DNA of 64,000 bases from Culex pipiens pallens (taxonomy: Eukaryota > Arthropoda > Insecta > Diptera > Culicidae). Positions within the stretch are counted from its first letter, which is position 1; every line of letters begins with the position of its first letter. Both the position numbers and the translations under genes were made by a program. This document shows positions 45,276-56,606 of this stretch, piece by piece. Location: NCBI RefSeq assembly GCF_016801865.2, contig NC_068939.1, positions 87,391,881 to 87,455,880 of the forward strand, given 5' to 3'. The notes under the pieces were generated by a model. That model searched no databases. It had not been told where the DNA came from and worked only from the letters and a program-made list of their open reading frames with translations.

Positions 45276-47620
45276 GAGCAATTCTCTACCAAAACCGGAA
45301 ATGGATTTTATTTGTATTTTTTGATTTGGCTCAAACTTTGTGGGGGCCTTCCCTATGACCAAATAGACTATTTTGCGTCATTGGTTCACCCATACAAGTC
45401 TCCATACAATTTTGGCTGCTGTCCATACAAAAATGGTATGTAAATATTCAAACAGCTGTAACTTTTGAGTGAATTTTCTGATCGATTTGGTGTCTTCGGC
45501 AAAGTTTTAGGTATTGTTGAGGACTATTGAGAAAAAAATAGGGAAATAGGTAAAAAAAATTGCAGATTTTTTAATCAACTTTTTTTTCACGAAAACTCAA
45601 TTTTCCAAAATACGAAATTTTTTTGAGATTTTTTGATATGTTTTAGGGGACAAAAATCCACAACATTTGAGTCAGAGAGACATGGTCAAAAATCTGCCGC
45701 CGAGTAATGAATTTTTGAAAAAATAATGATTTTTGGAAAAAATCGGAATTTCATGTTAAAACAAATTTGACGATATTTTTTTATGCAAAATTGAATTTGC
45801 AATCGAAAAGAACTTTACAGATTTTTTATAAAGAGCTCCGTTTTCAAGACCGAAAATTTGATTTTAGCGAAATATTTGCAGTTTTTCGATTTTTAAAAAT
45901 AGTGACCATGAGTGACCATTTCTAGAAATATTTTTTTTGAAAAACTCATAAAATTTGCTATAAAATTGTCTAAGAGACATTGAAGATTGGACCTCTGCTT
46001 GCTGAGATACAGCGGCTTAAACAAAAAGAACCAGGAAAGTTGAAGTTTTCTAAGTCTCACCAAAACAACTCACCATTTTCTAATGTCGATATCTCAGCAA
46101 CTAATGGTCCGATTTTCAATGTTGAAACATGAAACATTCTGATCTTCTCGAAAAAAATATTTTGAATTTTTTAAAATCAAGACTGACATTTTAAAAGGGC
46201 CAAAAAATGAATATTACGCTCATTTAAAATGTTAGATACGAATGTTTCATGTTTTAACATTGAAAATCGGACCATTAGTTGCTGAGATATCGACATTAGA
46301 AAATGGTGAGTTGTTTTGGTGAGATTTAGAAAACTTCAATTTTCGCGTTTCTTTTTTTTAAAGCGGCTGTATCTCAGCAACCAGAGGTCCAATCTTCAAT
46401 GTCTCTTAGACAATTTTATAGCAAATTTTATTAACTTTTCAAAAAAAAAATTTTTAGAAATAGTCACTCATGGTCACTATTTGTTAAAATCGAAAAACTG
46501 CAAATATTTCGCTAAAATCAAACTTTCGGTGGCTATATCTTGAAAACGGAGCTCTTTATCAAAAAATCTGTAAAGTAGTTTTGATTGCAAATTCAATTTT
46601 GCATTAAAAAATATCGTCAAATTTGTTTTAGCATTAAATTCCAATTTTTTCCAAAAATCATTATTTTTTCAAAAAATTAGAACTCGGCGGCAGATTTTTT
46701 GACCATGTTTTCTTTGGCTCAAAGTTTCGGATTTTTGTCCGCTAAAACATATCAAAAAATCTCGAAAATCAAAAAAATACTTATTTTGGAAAATTTAGTT
46801 CTTGTGAAAAAAAAGTTGATAAAAAAAATCTTCAATTTTTTTTCCGTGTACTTATTTTTTTCTCAATAGTCTTCAACAATACCTACAACTTTGCCCAAGA
46901 CACCAAATTGATCAGAAAATTCACTCAAAAGTTACAGCTGTTTGAATATTTACATACCATTTTTGTATGGCAGTAGGGTGCCCAGAAAAAAATGACCCCC
47001 TGCTCCACAAGCGGAAAACGGTTTATTGGGTTATTTTAAGCATCTGTGCAAATTTTGAGCGAAATTGGATGAGATTAACCCATTGATACCCGAGCCTAAA
47101 GCTGGTGAAAAAATGTTTTTCGTGCAAAAATGACTTTTTTAAATCGCTGATAACTTTTCAGGATCGAGTTTTACAGTTTTAGTATGTTTTACAAAGTTGT
47201 AGAGCATTGAATTTTCAATAAGAATCTCACTTTTGGGAATATTTGGATGCAAGTAGCGCACCGTGCAGACCGAGCCGTAAGAAACATGGGTTTTCCATAC
47301 ATTTTTTCGGTTTTTCCCATACAAAATTCACCTCCGAGTATCAATGGGTAAACGATGACCGATTTTGCTCATATTTGGCCCAGAGTCCTAAAATAGGTCA
47401 AGGAACAATATTCAGCTTGTGGAGCGAGGTTTTGAGAAAAAGTCCCGTATTCTGGGCACCCTAATGGACAGCCAAAATTGTATGGAGACTTGTATGGGTG
47501 AACCAATGATGCAAAATAGCTTATTTGGTCATAGGGAAGGCCCCCACAAAGTTTGAGCCAAATAAAAAAATACAAAAAATAAAAATGGTCGAAATCGGCC
47601 GATTTCGTAGAGAAATGCTC
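45276..47620. mobile_element. Foldback family B, complete copy (2345 bp)
   Basis: It starts GAGCAATTCTCTACCAAAAC and ends TCGTAGAGAAATGCTC, with TTAT on both sides (45272-45275, 47621-47624). The arms contain TTGGTTCACCCATACAAG, CTTCGGCAAAGTT and CTCGGCGGCAGATTTTTTG, facing each other across a centre near 46190. A hAT-like element interrupts the right arm at 46974-47463. No transposase. Confidence 0.88.
46974..47463. mobile_element. hAT-like palindrome with TAGGGTGCCCAGAA ends
   Basis: The ends are TAGGGTGCCCAGAA and TTCTGGGCACCCTA. The right flank ATGGACAG matches the left flank ATGGCAG apart from one missing base. The sister arm of the host (GTATGGACAGCAGCC) shows the empty site. 490 bp, non-coding. 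Confidence 0.8.
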
Positions 47621-47865
47621 TTATGTGTTTTTGAAACATAATAAAAAAAATCTCCAGATTTATAAGCATTTTCAGTTACACAATTTTCATATAAAATGTA
47701 AAAACTTTAGATTTTTGCTCCAAATTCAGTTTAAAATGCAATGTTTTGAGGCCTCTGTGCTTTCTTACATTAAGCTTGCTGCTTTTCCTATCTAGTTAGC
47801 ATAAGAGGCATCGAAATATTGCATTTAAAACTGAATTCGGAGCAACAATCAAAAGTTATCACATT

Positions 47866-48422
47866 CACAGCAAAAAATCCGATGGTAAAATCGCATGCAA
47901 AAGCATGCACATCACCTTTGTGAGCAAAAGCATGTAATATTGTATGAGAAAACGTGTACACCAAAAGCATGTACAAAAGAAAAATAAATAAATTTTGCAC
48001 ACCCCAAAAATAACATCAAACTGGTGAAAGTCATATCCAGATTACCAAGTTGCGCCCCAACCGTTTCGGCTATCTCACCGTCTTGTAAAAGCTGTGTTCA
48101 ACGCCGATGTACCAGTAGGTTTCCCGTACGTCGTATACTGAATTAACTGTATACGATGCATGGGGAACGAACAGCTACATTGGTGTTGATCAAGCTTAAT
48201 TTACAGCGGCGAGATAGCCGAGATGGTTGGGGCGCGGACTTGGTTATCTGGATAGGACTCTCACCAGATTGTTGTTATTTTTGGGGTGTGCAAAATTTAT
48301 TTATTTTTCTTTTGTGCATGCTTTTTGTGTACACGTTTTCTCATACAATATTACATGCTTTTGCTCACAAAGGTGATGTGCATGCTTTTGCATGCGATTT
48401 TACACAGAAATTTTTTACTGTG
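47866..48422. mobile_element. Palindromic pol III MITE, second copy type
   Basis: It starts CACAGCAAAAAATCCGATGG and ends TTTTTTACTGTG, with TT on both sides. Each arm carries GCATGC-rich sequence and a tRNA-like GAGATAGCCGAGATGGTTGG then GGCGCGG. The terminal sections match the right end of 31522-31889; the centre matches 14563-15091. Immediately left, 47711-47860 holds a further inverted pair (TTGCTCC...GGAGCAA). Confidence 0.82.
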
Positions 48423-48477
48423 TTTAATATGAAATTTATTTAACTAAAAATGTACATAAATCTGAGCAAAAACTTGC

Positions 48478-48531
48478 ACAGAGACCACAAAAGACCCGGG
48501 GTCGTTAAAGTGGATTGCTTTGCTTTTTTTG
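48478..48531 (+). mobile_element. SINE 3'-end fragment
   Basis: GGGTCGTTAAAGTGGATTGC followed by TTTGCTTTTTTT is the tail of the SINE at 17798-18071. The tRNA-like head is missing, so it is a 5'-truncated copy. Confidence 0.75.
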
Positions 48532-48642
48532 CATGTTAATCTGGTGATTTTTTTAAACTATGTTTCAAAAACAGCAAAACTACTTTTAACGAATTTGAGG
48601 CAAAATTCTGACTTTTTAACAATTTTGTATCCAACATTTATT

Positions 48643-50419
48643 CAGCAATTCCCCACGAAAACAGTAGTTCTCGGATCGGGCTCAAAATTTTGCTGGGGGT
48701 TCCCTGGCCGAAATAATTAGACCCGTTTTTTTTTTGTTTGGCCATTAGGGTGACCTACGCCATATTAGGGTGGTCTGAAATATGGCCATTTTCGTCGATT
48801 TAAGCAAAAACCACTCTTTTCGAAAAATCATAACTTCTCGCCATTTTAACCGATTTCAATTGTCTTATTCGCAAATGAAAGGTGATAAGTTGGCTTTTCA
48901 AAGAAAAATATTAAGAAGTTTAAAAAATCTAGCCTAACATATGAAAAGGGAGTATGAAACTTTAAAATGCCGTTTTGACGGTGTCGGGACCAAAGAGCCT
49001 ACGTCTGGAAATATTTTTATCGGATTCCCCGGACATTTTTACGTAACATACTAAGAAATGGGAGGAGTTCATTAACAGGATTCCGAGATATGATTTTTTG
49101 AATATAAAATCCGTGTTTTTCGACGCGCCGCGCGTGAAAACCGGAAAATTACGAAATCGGCAAAAAATTAACTTTTTTCTAAACTAAAACTGCGATAACT
49201 TTAAAATCAATAATTGAAAGACGCAACTTTTGGTACCCAGACGTGTATAGGTCATCGCTGAAATTTCGTCATTTTCCGGTTTTTGCGGCGCGTCGAAAAA
49301 CACGGATTTTATTTAATACTAGTTTAATAGAAGTAATAAGTTTTAGCTGAAATATTTCAGGAATAAAAATAATTATTTTGTTGATTCCTGAAATATTTCA
49401 GCTAAAACTTGTTACTTCTTCTAAAACCACTAGATCATTTTGTAAATTTTTGGGCCCTTCTAAACAATCGTAGATATTTTTGGGCCCTTCTAGACAATTG
49501 TAGAGCTTGTCAAAATGAACATTTTTATTCTTGAAAAACGAATGTTGGTCAAACCTATCAAAAGTTATGGGCAAAAAAAGATTTAAAAATGCTCATTTTC
49601 AAATTGAGATTAAATGAGTTAAACAAAAAAGACCTCCAAGATATTTTCAGCAAATATACTCTAGAATGCGTACTTTCAGATGCTTCTAAGAGCGAGGTCA
49701 AACTCCACCACCTTTTCGAGTTATTCACATTTCAAAATGGCGTCTTTTTCGTCGTATTTTGGCTATAACTTTCGTTTAAAAGGTCCGATTTTCGCTCTCT
49801 TGGAAGATAAATGTGTATGTTGATAAGCCAGAAGACACCAACTCGCTACAACATAAGCCTGAGTTGATAAATTCAAAAAACTCGTTTTTTCATAAACACC
49901 TCAACCCAATTTACAAAAATGGCTCTAGAAACTTCCCGTTTGAAGATAGAGCTTTGTGCTCTTCAGCAAAGTTGCTCAAAAAAGTGTTCCCTACAACTTT
50001 TCTGAAGACACCAAATCGCTATCTCGTCATCCCGCCAAAATAAAAATTCTTAACCACCCTAAAATTTGGATCACCCTAATGTCCACCATACCAAAAGATG
50101 CCCCTATTGATCCTGATCATTTGTCCCGAAGACACCAAAGCTCTAAATCTTAACGTGTGGCCACTATCAATTTTGCCACGCTAGATTTCGGTTTCGGACC
50201 ACTGTGCAATGGCGAGGAGTTATGATTTTTCGAAAAAAAGTGGTTTTTGCGAAAATCGACGAAAATTGCAATTTTTCAGACCACCCTAACGCGGCGTAGG
50301 TCACCCTAATGGCCAAACAAAAATACGGGTCTAATTATTTCGGCAAGATAACACCCAGAAAAATTTTGAGTCCGATCGGTGAACTTTTTTTTCCATGCTG
50401 TTTTCGTGGGGAATTGCTG
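48643..50419. mobile_element. Foldback family C, complete copy (1777 bp)
   Basis: It starts CAGCAATTCCCCACGAAAAC and ends GTTTTCGTGGGGAATTGCTG, with TATT on both sides (48639-48642, 50420-50423). Inside are nested inverted ends: TAGGGTGACCTACGCC at about 48747 with its inverse at about 50300, and TAGGGTGGTCTGAAA at about 48766 with its inverse at about 50280. A third palindrome at about 49105-49315 has CGACGCGCCGC on one side and GCGGCGCGTCG on the other. No transposase recognised. Confidence 0.85.
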
Positions 50420-50552
50420 TATTTGTATTTTTTTAAGTTCGGTCTACCTAAGTGCATGTTTTAAAATAGTAATCTTGAGAAAAACTTTTCCAGTTGGAAA
50501 ATATTCCAAAAATAAATTGAAATCCTTTCAATGTAACCCTGGTTTACGGTAC

Positions 50553-52242
50553 GGGTATTCCATCTATCATTCGTCTAAACAAGTTTCCATACAAATTTGG
50601 GGTGGTCATATAAAAATACTTTGTGAGTGTTCAAAATTATGGAGGATTAAAAAAATCCATTCAACTTTATATCCGAACAAAAAACATATTGTGTATTTTT
50701 TTCATTTTTGTCAATTTAAAATATGTTTTCGATTACCAATTTGTCATCTTTTGAGCCTATTTTGTCTAAGGTTGGATTTTTTGCAAACAAGGTGTTTTTT
50801 GGAAATATTGGAGTTATTGTATTTTTTTTATTTAAACTCGATAAATTCGCCGTTTTCAAATTATATTCACCTACAAAAGATTGTTATTTTTGTTTTTTTT
50901 AATATTACGTCACCCAGTAAAATTTAATCATAAATACTTAATAATCTTTGTTGCTTTAACGAAAACATGTTCAACTTGAAAGTACATAACGGAATCTTAT
51001 ATTGCTGATTCAGTAAAGTAGTTGTTTATGACAAAGAAAAAACAGTTATCAGATTTAGGTACATCGGAAATTGGTTTTTATTTAAATTGAGATAACTTTC
51101 TTGTGAATTGGCAAAATTTGCATTGTCTCCTCGGCAAATTTTTACTTCAAATATATAACAACAATGCTCCATCAGAGTTTGCTCAAAGACTACGTCCATG
51201 AGAGGGTTTTGTGATTGCTTGGGTATATGTTATAAAAAGCAAATTTAAAATGAAACTCCACCTATATGCGGACACCCCATTAAATTATTAACATGTATAA
51301 TTTTAGCTAACTTTCAATTATTTTAGCCATACACAAATGTTTTAAGAAATACTATTGGTGTAATTTTCACATTGTTTTTGTATATCCGATTTTTTTCTGA
51401 AAATTTTTTTTCTCTGGAATTTGAATCAAGCTCTCCTGAACATTATCATCTTCGCCTAAAATTTCACTCCAAACAAATGACTTCACACTCTAAACAAATG
51501 CAACCATTAACGTACACACTAAAACGACCAGCCAGCGAATGCAATTCACACATCCATCCCAACAACAACGCACTACGCCGTTGACAACTCCTTTCGTCGC
51601 TTCATCCGCGGTCTTTTCTTCGACACACACACAAACTACGACTGTGTGAGTGCACTATTCACCACCACCTCCTACCGCTTTCTCTCACCCACTACGAGGA
51701 TCTGGAAAACTGGGTGCACCTTCACACGACAGCGTTGGGGTCTTGGTTTTGGCTTTGGTTCGGTTTTGTATGCTTTTGACCTACATATTCAGCCTGGCGG
51801 GGCGAATCTTCGTCGCCCCCAGAAGAAAAACCCCCGCGCGCCGGAAAAAGCTTCTTGGGAAAATGAACAGATAGAGAGCCACACCGGACCGGAGGCGGTG
51901 AGTTTTCGAATGTTGTGAAAGCGACAGGAATTGTTATCAAAAAATATTTATTCAATGCACACACTCGGTGGAAAATCCCATGGGGCTGGAATGGAAAGGG
52001 GAGAGGGGTAGGAAAAGCGTGAAAATCTTTGCCTTGTGGTGGAGAAGAAAAGAACTTTTTGCTTCTTTTATGCAGAAAGCTGGGAAAAGAAAAAAGTGCA
52101 GATTTTCTTTTATTTACAAGGCGTGGGAAACATACTTCGTTTTGCATCGACCGCGAGAAGGACAACACTCGGTGGATGTTGGTTCTAGGGTGTTTCAATT
52201 AGATTATTTTCGAAACTAGTTCCAAAAAACCACTTTTCATTA
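50553..52242. other. Unique DNA with a promoter-like GC-rich block
   Basis: To about 51430 the sequence is AT-rich. The block 51440-51920 is GC-richer and ends at a donor-like GGCG-GTGAGT (51899). An open frame of 84 codons before it has no motif I recognise; it could be a 5' untranslated exon. No TATA box or clear start site is evident. Confidence 0.35.
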
Positions 52243-52580
52243 GTGTAATTCTCCGCCAACTCACACAGCAGTAACCCCGACTCTCTTCGATTTGCATGAA
52301 ATTTTGTCTTAAGAGGTTATTTTTGTCCCTGATCACGAATCCGAGCTCCATTTTTCGATATCTCGTAACGAAGGAACGGTACGAAAAAAAAGGAACGGTA
52401 CGACCCCTTCCATTATTACACAATCGAAAAAAGACGTGTTTTCAATAATTTGCAGACTGAAATGGTGATGGTTTGGAAATTTGGCTCAAAGGGACTATCA
52501 TATAAAATTGGACACCCGATTTGATGGCGTACTCAGAATTCCGAAAAACTGTTTTTTCATCGAGAAAAATACAAAAATAG
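52243..52580. mobile_element. Foldback family A, left-arm fragment
   Basis: It starts GTGTAATTCTCCGCCAACTC and runs through the family's left arm to TTTTTCATCGAGAAAAAT. A 17-bp tandem duplication (GGAACGGTACGA) lies at about 52373-52402. The right arm is absent. Confidence 0.75.
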
Positions 52581-52700
52581 TTTCGGGACCATCCATAAAC
52601 CACGCGGACACTTTTTTGGGAATCTGTTACCCCCCCCCCCTCCCCCCCCCCTTGGTGGAAATTGTCCATACAAACAAATTTTTTTTTTGTATGGATCATG
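52581..52700. mobile_element. Partial CCATAAACCACG MITE
   Basis: GGGACCATCCATAAACCACG at 52582 and long C-runs match the left part of 31261-31418. The right terminal inverted repeat is not found; the element breaks off after TGGACAATGCC. Confidence 0.6.
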
Positions 52701-54006
52701 GACAATGCCAAAATTTTATCTCGCAATCTAGCGGAATGGCATCCAACTCCAGCGTGCCTCTAATGTTGCCATATCAGCACTTTGACATTCAATTACAGCT
52801 TATTAAAAGCGTTTTCAACTGAAATCGAGTGATAAATAGCTCAATAGGAAGTGAGCAAGCAAGCCTCTATCAAAAGTTTGGCAAAATTAGTTGTATTAGA
52901 GTTTATTGACAAACCAATTTTGTTTTTTGACAAACCAATTTTGTCATAAGAGTCAGAAGTTACACCCATTTTAAGGTCATAAAGAAGCAAATTTAAAACT
53001 TGAATATCTCGAAAAGCGTCAGATTGCATTCGAAAGGGGAGGCTACAAACGCTGAAAAAATCTCATGGGTGTTTTTCTATATACTCGAGATATCTTCATT
53101 TGAAAATGTCTAATTTTCAAGGGAAAAGTGTTTGGGAGTACCCTATTGAGCCAAAGTGTCAAAATATCAATTTTTGGGCATAGAACTAAGAAAACAAAAT
53201 TCTCTCCCATTAGCTGGCTTACAGGCCTTATTTGGTTAATACTCTTGGCAATTGAGGTAAAAAACGCATTTAAATCATACTGCAACTATAAAATCTTGAA
53301 TAAAATTGAAATCATTCTTTTCAAAATCACATCGAGAATAAAAATAAAAGAAAAATGTGTGTAGCTAAGAATCGTACTTAGTCTAAGGACAAGAAACTTA
53401 CACCATGATTTTATTTTTTAACATTTGAAAATTGAACTTAAAGTTGCTGAGACATCGTCAGTTAAGAAATAAAACCTGTTGGAAAAAAATGTAACATTTT
53501 ATTTATCTCCAATTTCATTCCAACTTTTTTTTCGGATTTTCTAATTGTAAAGGAAAAAGGTGTAGAGAAATTTTCTCAAAAATCAATTAAATCATTTTTT
53601 TTTAATTATCTTAAAAAAGTCATTTGAGACTTTTAGTTCAATAAAAATTCAATAAAAACAAGAAACGGGTGATTTTTTTGAGTGTAACTTTTTTTCTGAA
53701 CTGTTCTCCTTACCTTGTACAACATGGCTAAAGACACCATATCGATCAGAAAATCTTTTCCCAAGATACAGATTCTTTTTGGTCATTTGGAAGGCTCCCA
53801 CAAATCTTCAGCCAAATAAAACAAAAACTTATATTTCATATTTAAAAGCACCAGATTTTGTTAAGATTGCTCAAAATTTTTGCGATTTTGTTATATTTCT
53901 TATGTAATTTTTCTATAACCCTTTCAGGACTGAATTTCGCAGCAATATATTTTTCAAGGTGATGATGGGAAAATAATTTTTAGGACCATACGAAAATTAT
54001 AGGCTA
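52701..54006. other. AT-rich DNA, no gene recognised
   Basis: A segment AGTGAGCAAGCAAGCCTC at about 52850 has a diverged relative at about 54664 (AGTGAGCAAGCAAGTTTC). No element ends or coding motifs were recognised. Confidence 0.3.
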
Positions 54007-54202
54007 CACAGTAAAAACTTGGTAATTTTGAATCTAGGAATGGTTACATCTATTATGTCATAAAAATAAGTAATTTTCCCTGTAAAACTATGTAAAATTA
54101 CTAACATTCCGTTGTAAATCCACGTTATCAGTCGAAATTGAAGAAATATAAGATCATAAAAGAAATTTTTAACCTTCAAAATGTACACAATTTTTTGCGG
54201 AG
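54007..54202. mobile_element. CACAG-family MITE, diverged
   Basis: It starts CACAGTAAAAACTTGGTAA and ends TTTTTTGCGGAG (decayed CTGTG), with TA on both sides. Confidence 0.75.
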
Positions 54203-54404
54203 TAGTTTAGAAAAAAAAATGATTTTTGGGTCAATATGAGCCATCGGCTTGAAAGGGGTAAAGTAAAACATCGCATGATTTTTCAGCAGTTGAAAATGGT
54301 ATCTAGAACTCATGTTTAATTCATTTTAATTGCCCATCAAATTCATCATCGAACGTTATTTATTCGATTTTATTAGTAATATTTTATTTCCATTGAACAC
54401 CCTA

Positions 54405-54623
54405 CACAGAAAAAAAAATCGTGGTAATATTACATCTGGGAAGGGGTACATCTTTTATGTCAGAAAAAAGGTGTAATTTTACCTCTGGAAATGTGTAATT
54501 TTACCACTTTTCTGGTGTAATTTCACTTTTTCAGTCTTAAATAAGGTAAAATTACATCATAAAAGAGGTAATATTCAACCTTCCAAAGTTACAGCTTCCA
54601 AATTTACATTATTTTTTTCTGTG
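54405..54623. mobile_element. CACAG-family MITE, 219 bp
   Basis: It starts CACAGAAAAAAAAATCGTGG and ends ATTTTTTTCTGTG, with TA on both sides. The left arm includes ATCTTTTATGTCAGAAAAAA; the right arm CATAAAAGAGGTAATATTC. Confidence 0.88.
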
Positions 54624-54728
54624 TAGCATATCAGCTGTAATCAAGTGAAATAGTTCAATAGAAAGTGAGCAAGCAAGTTTCTTACAACAGCTTTCCAAAA
54701 TAGTTAGTATTTAATAGTAATAATCTAC

Positions 54729-54928
54729 TAAATCATGGTAATATTATATCGGGGAATGGGTAATCTTCTATGTCAGAGGAAATTTTCAATTTTACCTCTG
54801 CAAATGTGTAAACTTATCACTATTCTGAAGTAATTGATGTAATGAAACTTTTCAGTCTAAATTGAGGTAAAATTACATCATAAAAGAGGAGTATTCAACC
54901 TTCCTTATTTACACAATTTTTTACTGTG
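54729..54928. mobile_element. CACAG-family MITE, left end lost
   Basis: The right end TTTTTTACTGTG next to TA is intact. The left begins at AATCATGGTAATATTA without CACAG. The interior is collinear with 54405-54623. Confidence 0.8.
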
Positions 54929-55309
54929 TAGATCATATTACATTTGAAAAAATCTTTACACATATTTGTTGTGTAAGGTTATTGGCTGAATTCTGTTCTA
55001 GATTAGCTTGTTGTTTTTGTTTTCATTTAATAAAAGGATGATTAATTGGAATCAAGTATACAAAAGAGTTGTTTCCCTAAACTCGCAAGATCAAAATTCT
55101 TCAACTCGTCTTACTTCCAAATCACTTTTCGGCCACAATCGTGCTGCTGACTTCTTCAGCAAAACTTCCAATAATTCACCGTCAGACAGAGTTTTCCTCC
55201 TTCCCGTCGAAAAAACGTTCCACTTTCGCCCCATGCTTATTGGGCTGCCCAGAGCGGGTCTCAATGTGTGTCCGTCCATGGCATATTTGGGGGCCCTCTC
55301 CGCCAACAA

Positions 55310-55546
55310 GGGTCCCGCCCGTGTGGATCAATCGGACCGCGCACTGGACTCACAATCCAGAGGTCGAATCCCGCGGCGGGCGCTCTAAAATTCTTTGTGT
55401 AAATATGGGTATTCGGCGCCGTCGCTCCGTGCCATACTTTCATACACTTAGGAGCCCAGGGCGGCGAAGTCCTTGTAGATAAAAAGGAAGACACTAGTGG
55501 TTGGTACTAGCAATGGTGGCCGACAGCTATAAAGTCAACTTCGTTT
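55310..55546 (+). mobile_element. tRNA-derived SINE, uninterrupted copy
   Basis: TCTCCGCCAACAA flanks both sides (55297-55309, 55547-55559). It is collinear with 9212-10111 after removal of the inserted element. An 8-bp deletion removes GCCGGTT-type bases, leaving GGTCGAATCCC, so the B box is damaged. The anticodon-loop-like CTCACAA is intact. Confidence 0.9.
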
Positions 55547-55559
55547 TCTCCGCCAACAA

Positions 55560-56606
55560 CAATAACACCAACATCAACAGCAGCAGCAGCAGCAGCAAAT
55601 GAGCATTTTGGCACAGATTTGGCTCACATGTTAGTCACTTCCGCTCTCTTTCCTCCGAGTGTTTTTCCTCTGCCAAATGTGATCACGGGAGAGAGAGAGC
55701 GAGAGTGAGTTACCAAAGAAAACAGGACACTGAGAGTGAGAGCGAACAAGCAAGGACACTCGGGAGAATGTTTTTGTGTGGGTGGATTTTATTTTTCCAG
55801 TGAGAGAAAAAGTTCAAAGAGAGCGAGAGAGAGTTTTCCGAGGATTTTCAGTGTCAACCAGACTGTGTGTTTGTGTCTGTGGAAATAAAATCCTTCTGTC
55901 ATCATGTGGATTGAAACACACACACACGTGGGCAACGCTGTGGAAATTTCAGCTCTGGGTTGGAAAATGTTGAAATTGAACTGACTTGGTTGCTGTAATG
56001 CCAGAATGCCAGCCAGCCAGTTTTGGGTTTGAGAGGATTGTTGTTTTTTTTTTTCAAGCGAAAAAGAGCCTAACAAATTCTTTTTCGGGAAAATTGAGAC
56101 GATTGTCGGAAAGAGAACGAGTGATTTTTGCGCAGATCGAAAGTGGAGCTAATGGATTTTTAACTGTATTAGTGATATGTTATGCTTTGCTCATTTAGAA
56201 AACTCTTATAAATAATAGTGCAGCATTTTCTGTCTGAAATCGAGTAGCATTACTTCAATCGTTTTTTTGCCTGTTTACTTAGGAAGTCGTGATCGTTCTA
56301 TCTTGTGACAATACCCTTTTTGTTGTTGAGAAAAAAATGGTTACGATATGGCCTTGAATAAACAGAAACTAGAGCACACAATGTAAACAATAACAAAAAC
56401 GAAATTAGAAGTACAGATATACAGATAAGGTGAAATTATTATCGATACTGAAAAATTAGGTCTCACATAAAGAAGTGCCCAAAAATCGCAAAAAATAGTC
56501 AACCCCGCTGTTTTTTAAGCATTATATTCTTTCAAACCGCTGTATCTTCACAAGGATTGAACTTAATTGAGATGTCAAAAAAATGTCCACGTGGTATATG
56601 GATGGT
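55560..56606. other. Unique DNA with CAG and GAGA tracts
   Basis: (CAG)n at 55574-55596 and purine tracts GAGAGAGAGAGCGAGAG (about 55690) and GAGAGCGAGAGAGAG (about 55820) stand out. Such tracts are common targets of GAGA-factor in insects, so regulatory DNA is possible. At 56577-56606 the right end of a CCATAAACCACG-type MITE begins. Confidence 0.4.

Larger units (their letters stand above)
45205..50552. mobile_element. Older copy of the GGGGTGACTTTGAT element, broken into pieces
   Basis: Pieces at about 45205-45275, 47621-47745, 48445-48642 and 50420-50552 align in order with 3945-4592 of the intact copy (for example TTGAGAAAAACTTTTCCAGT at about 50473, and GTGTTTTTGAAACA at about 47626). 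Between them lie a family-B foldback, a pol III palindrome, a SINE fragment and a family-C foldback. The last piece ends TTTACGGTAC. Boundaries of pieces next to insertions are exact where duplications are visible. Confidence 0.65.

Noticed and set aside
50379..50927. 182-codon plus-strand frame
   Set aside because: Its first part is transposon debris also seen at 4466-4600 and the rest is AT-rich Phe/Ile/Leu noise.
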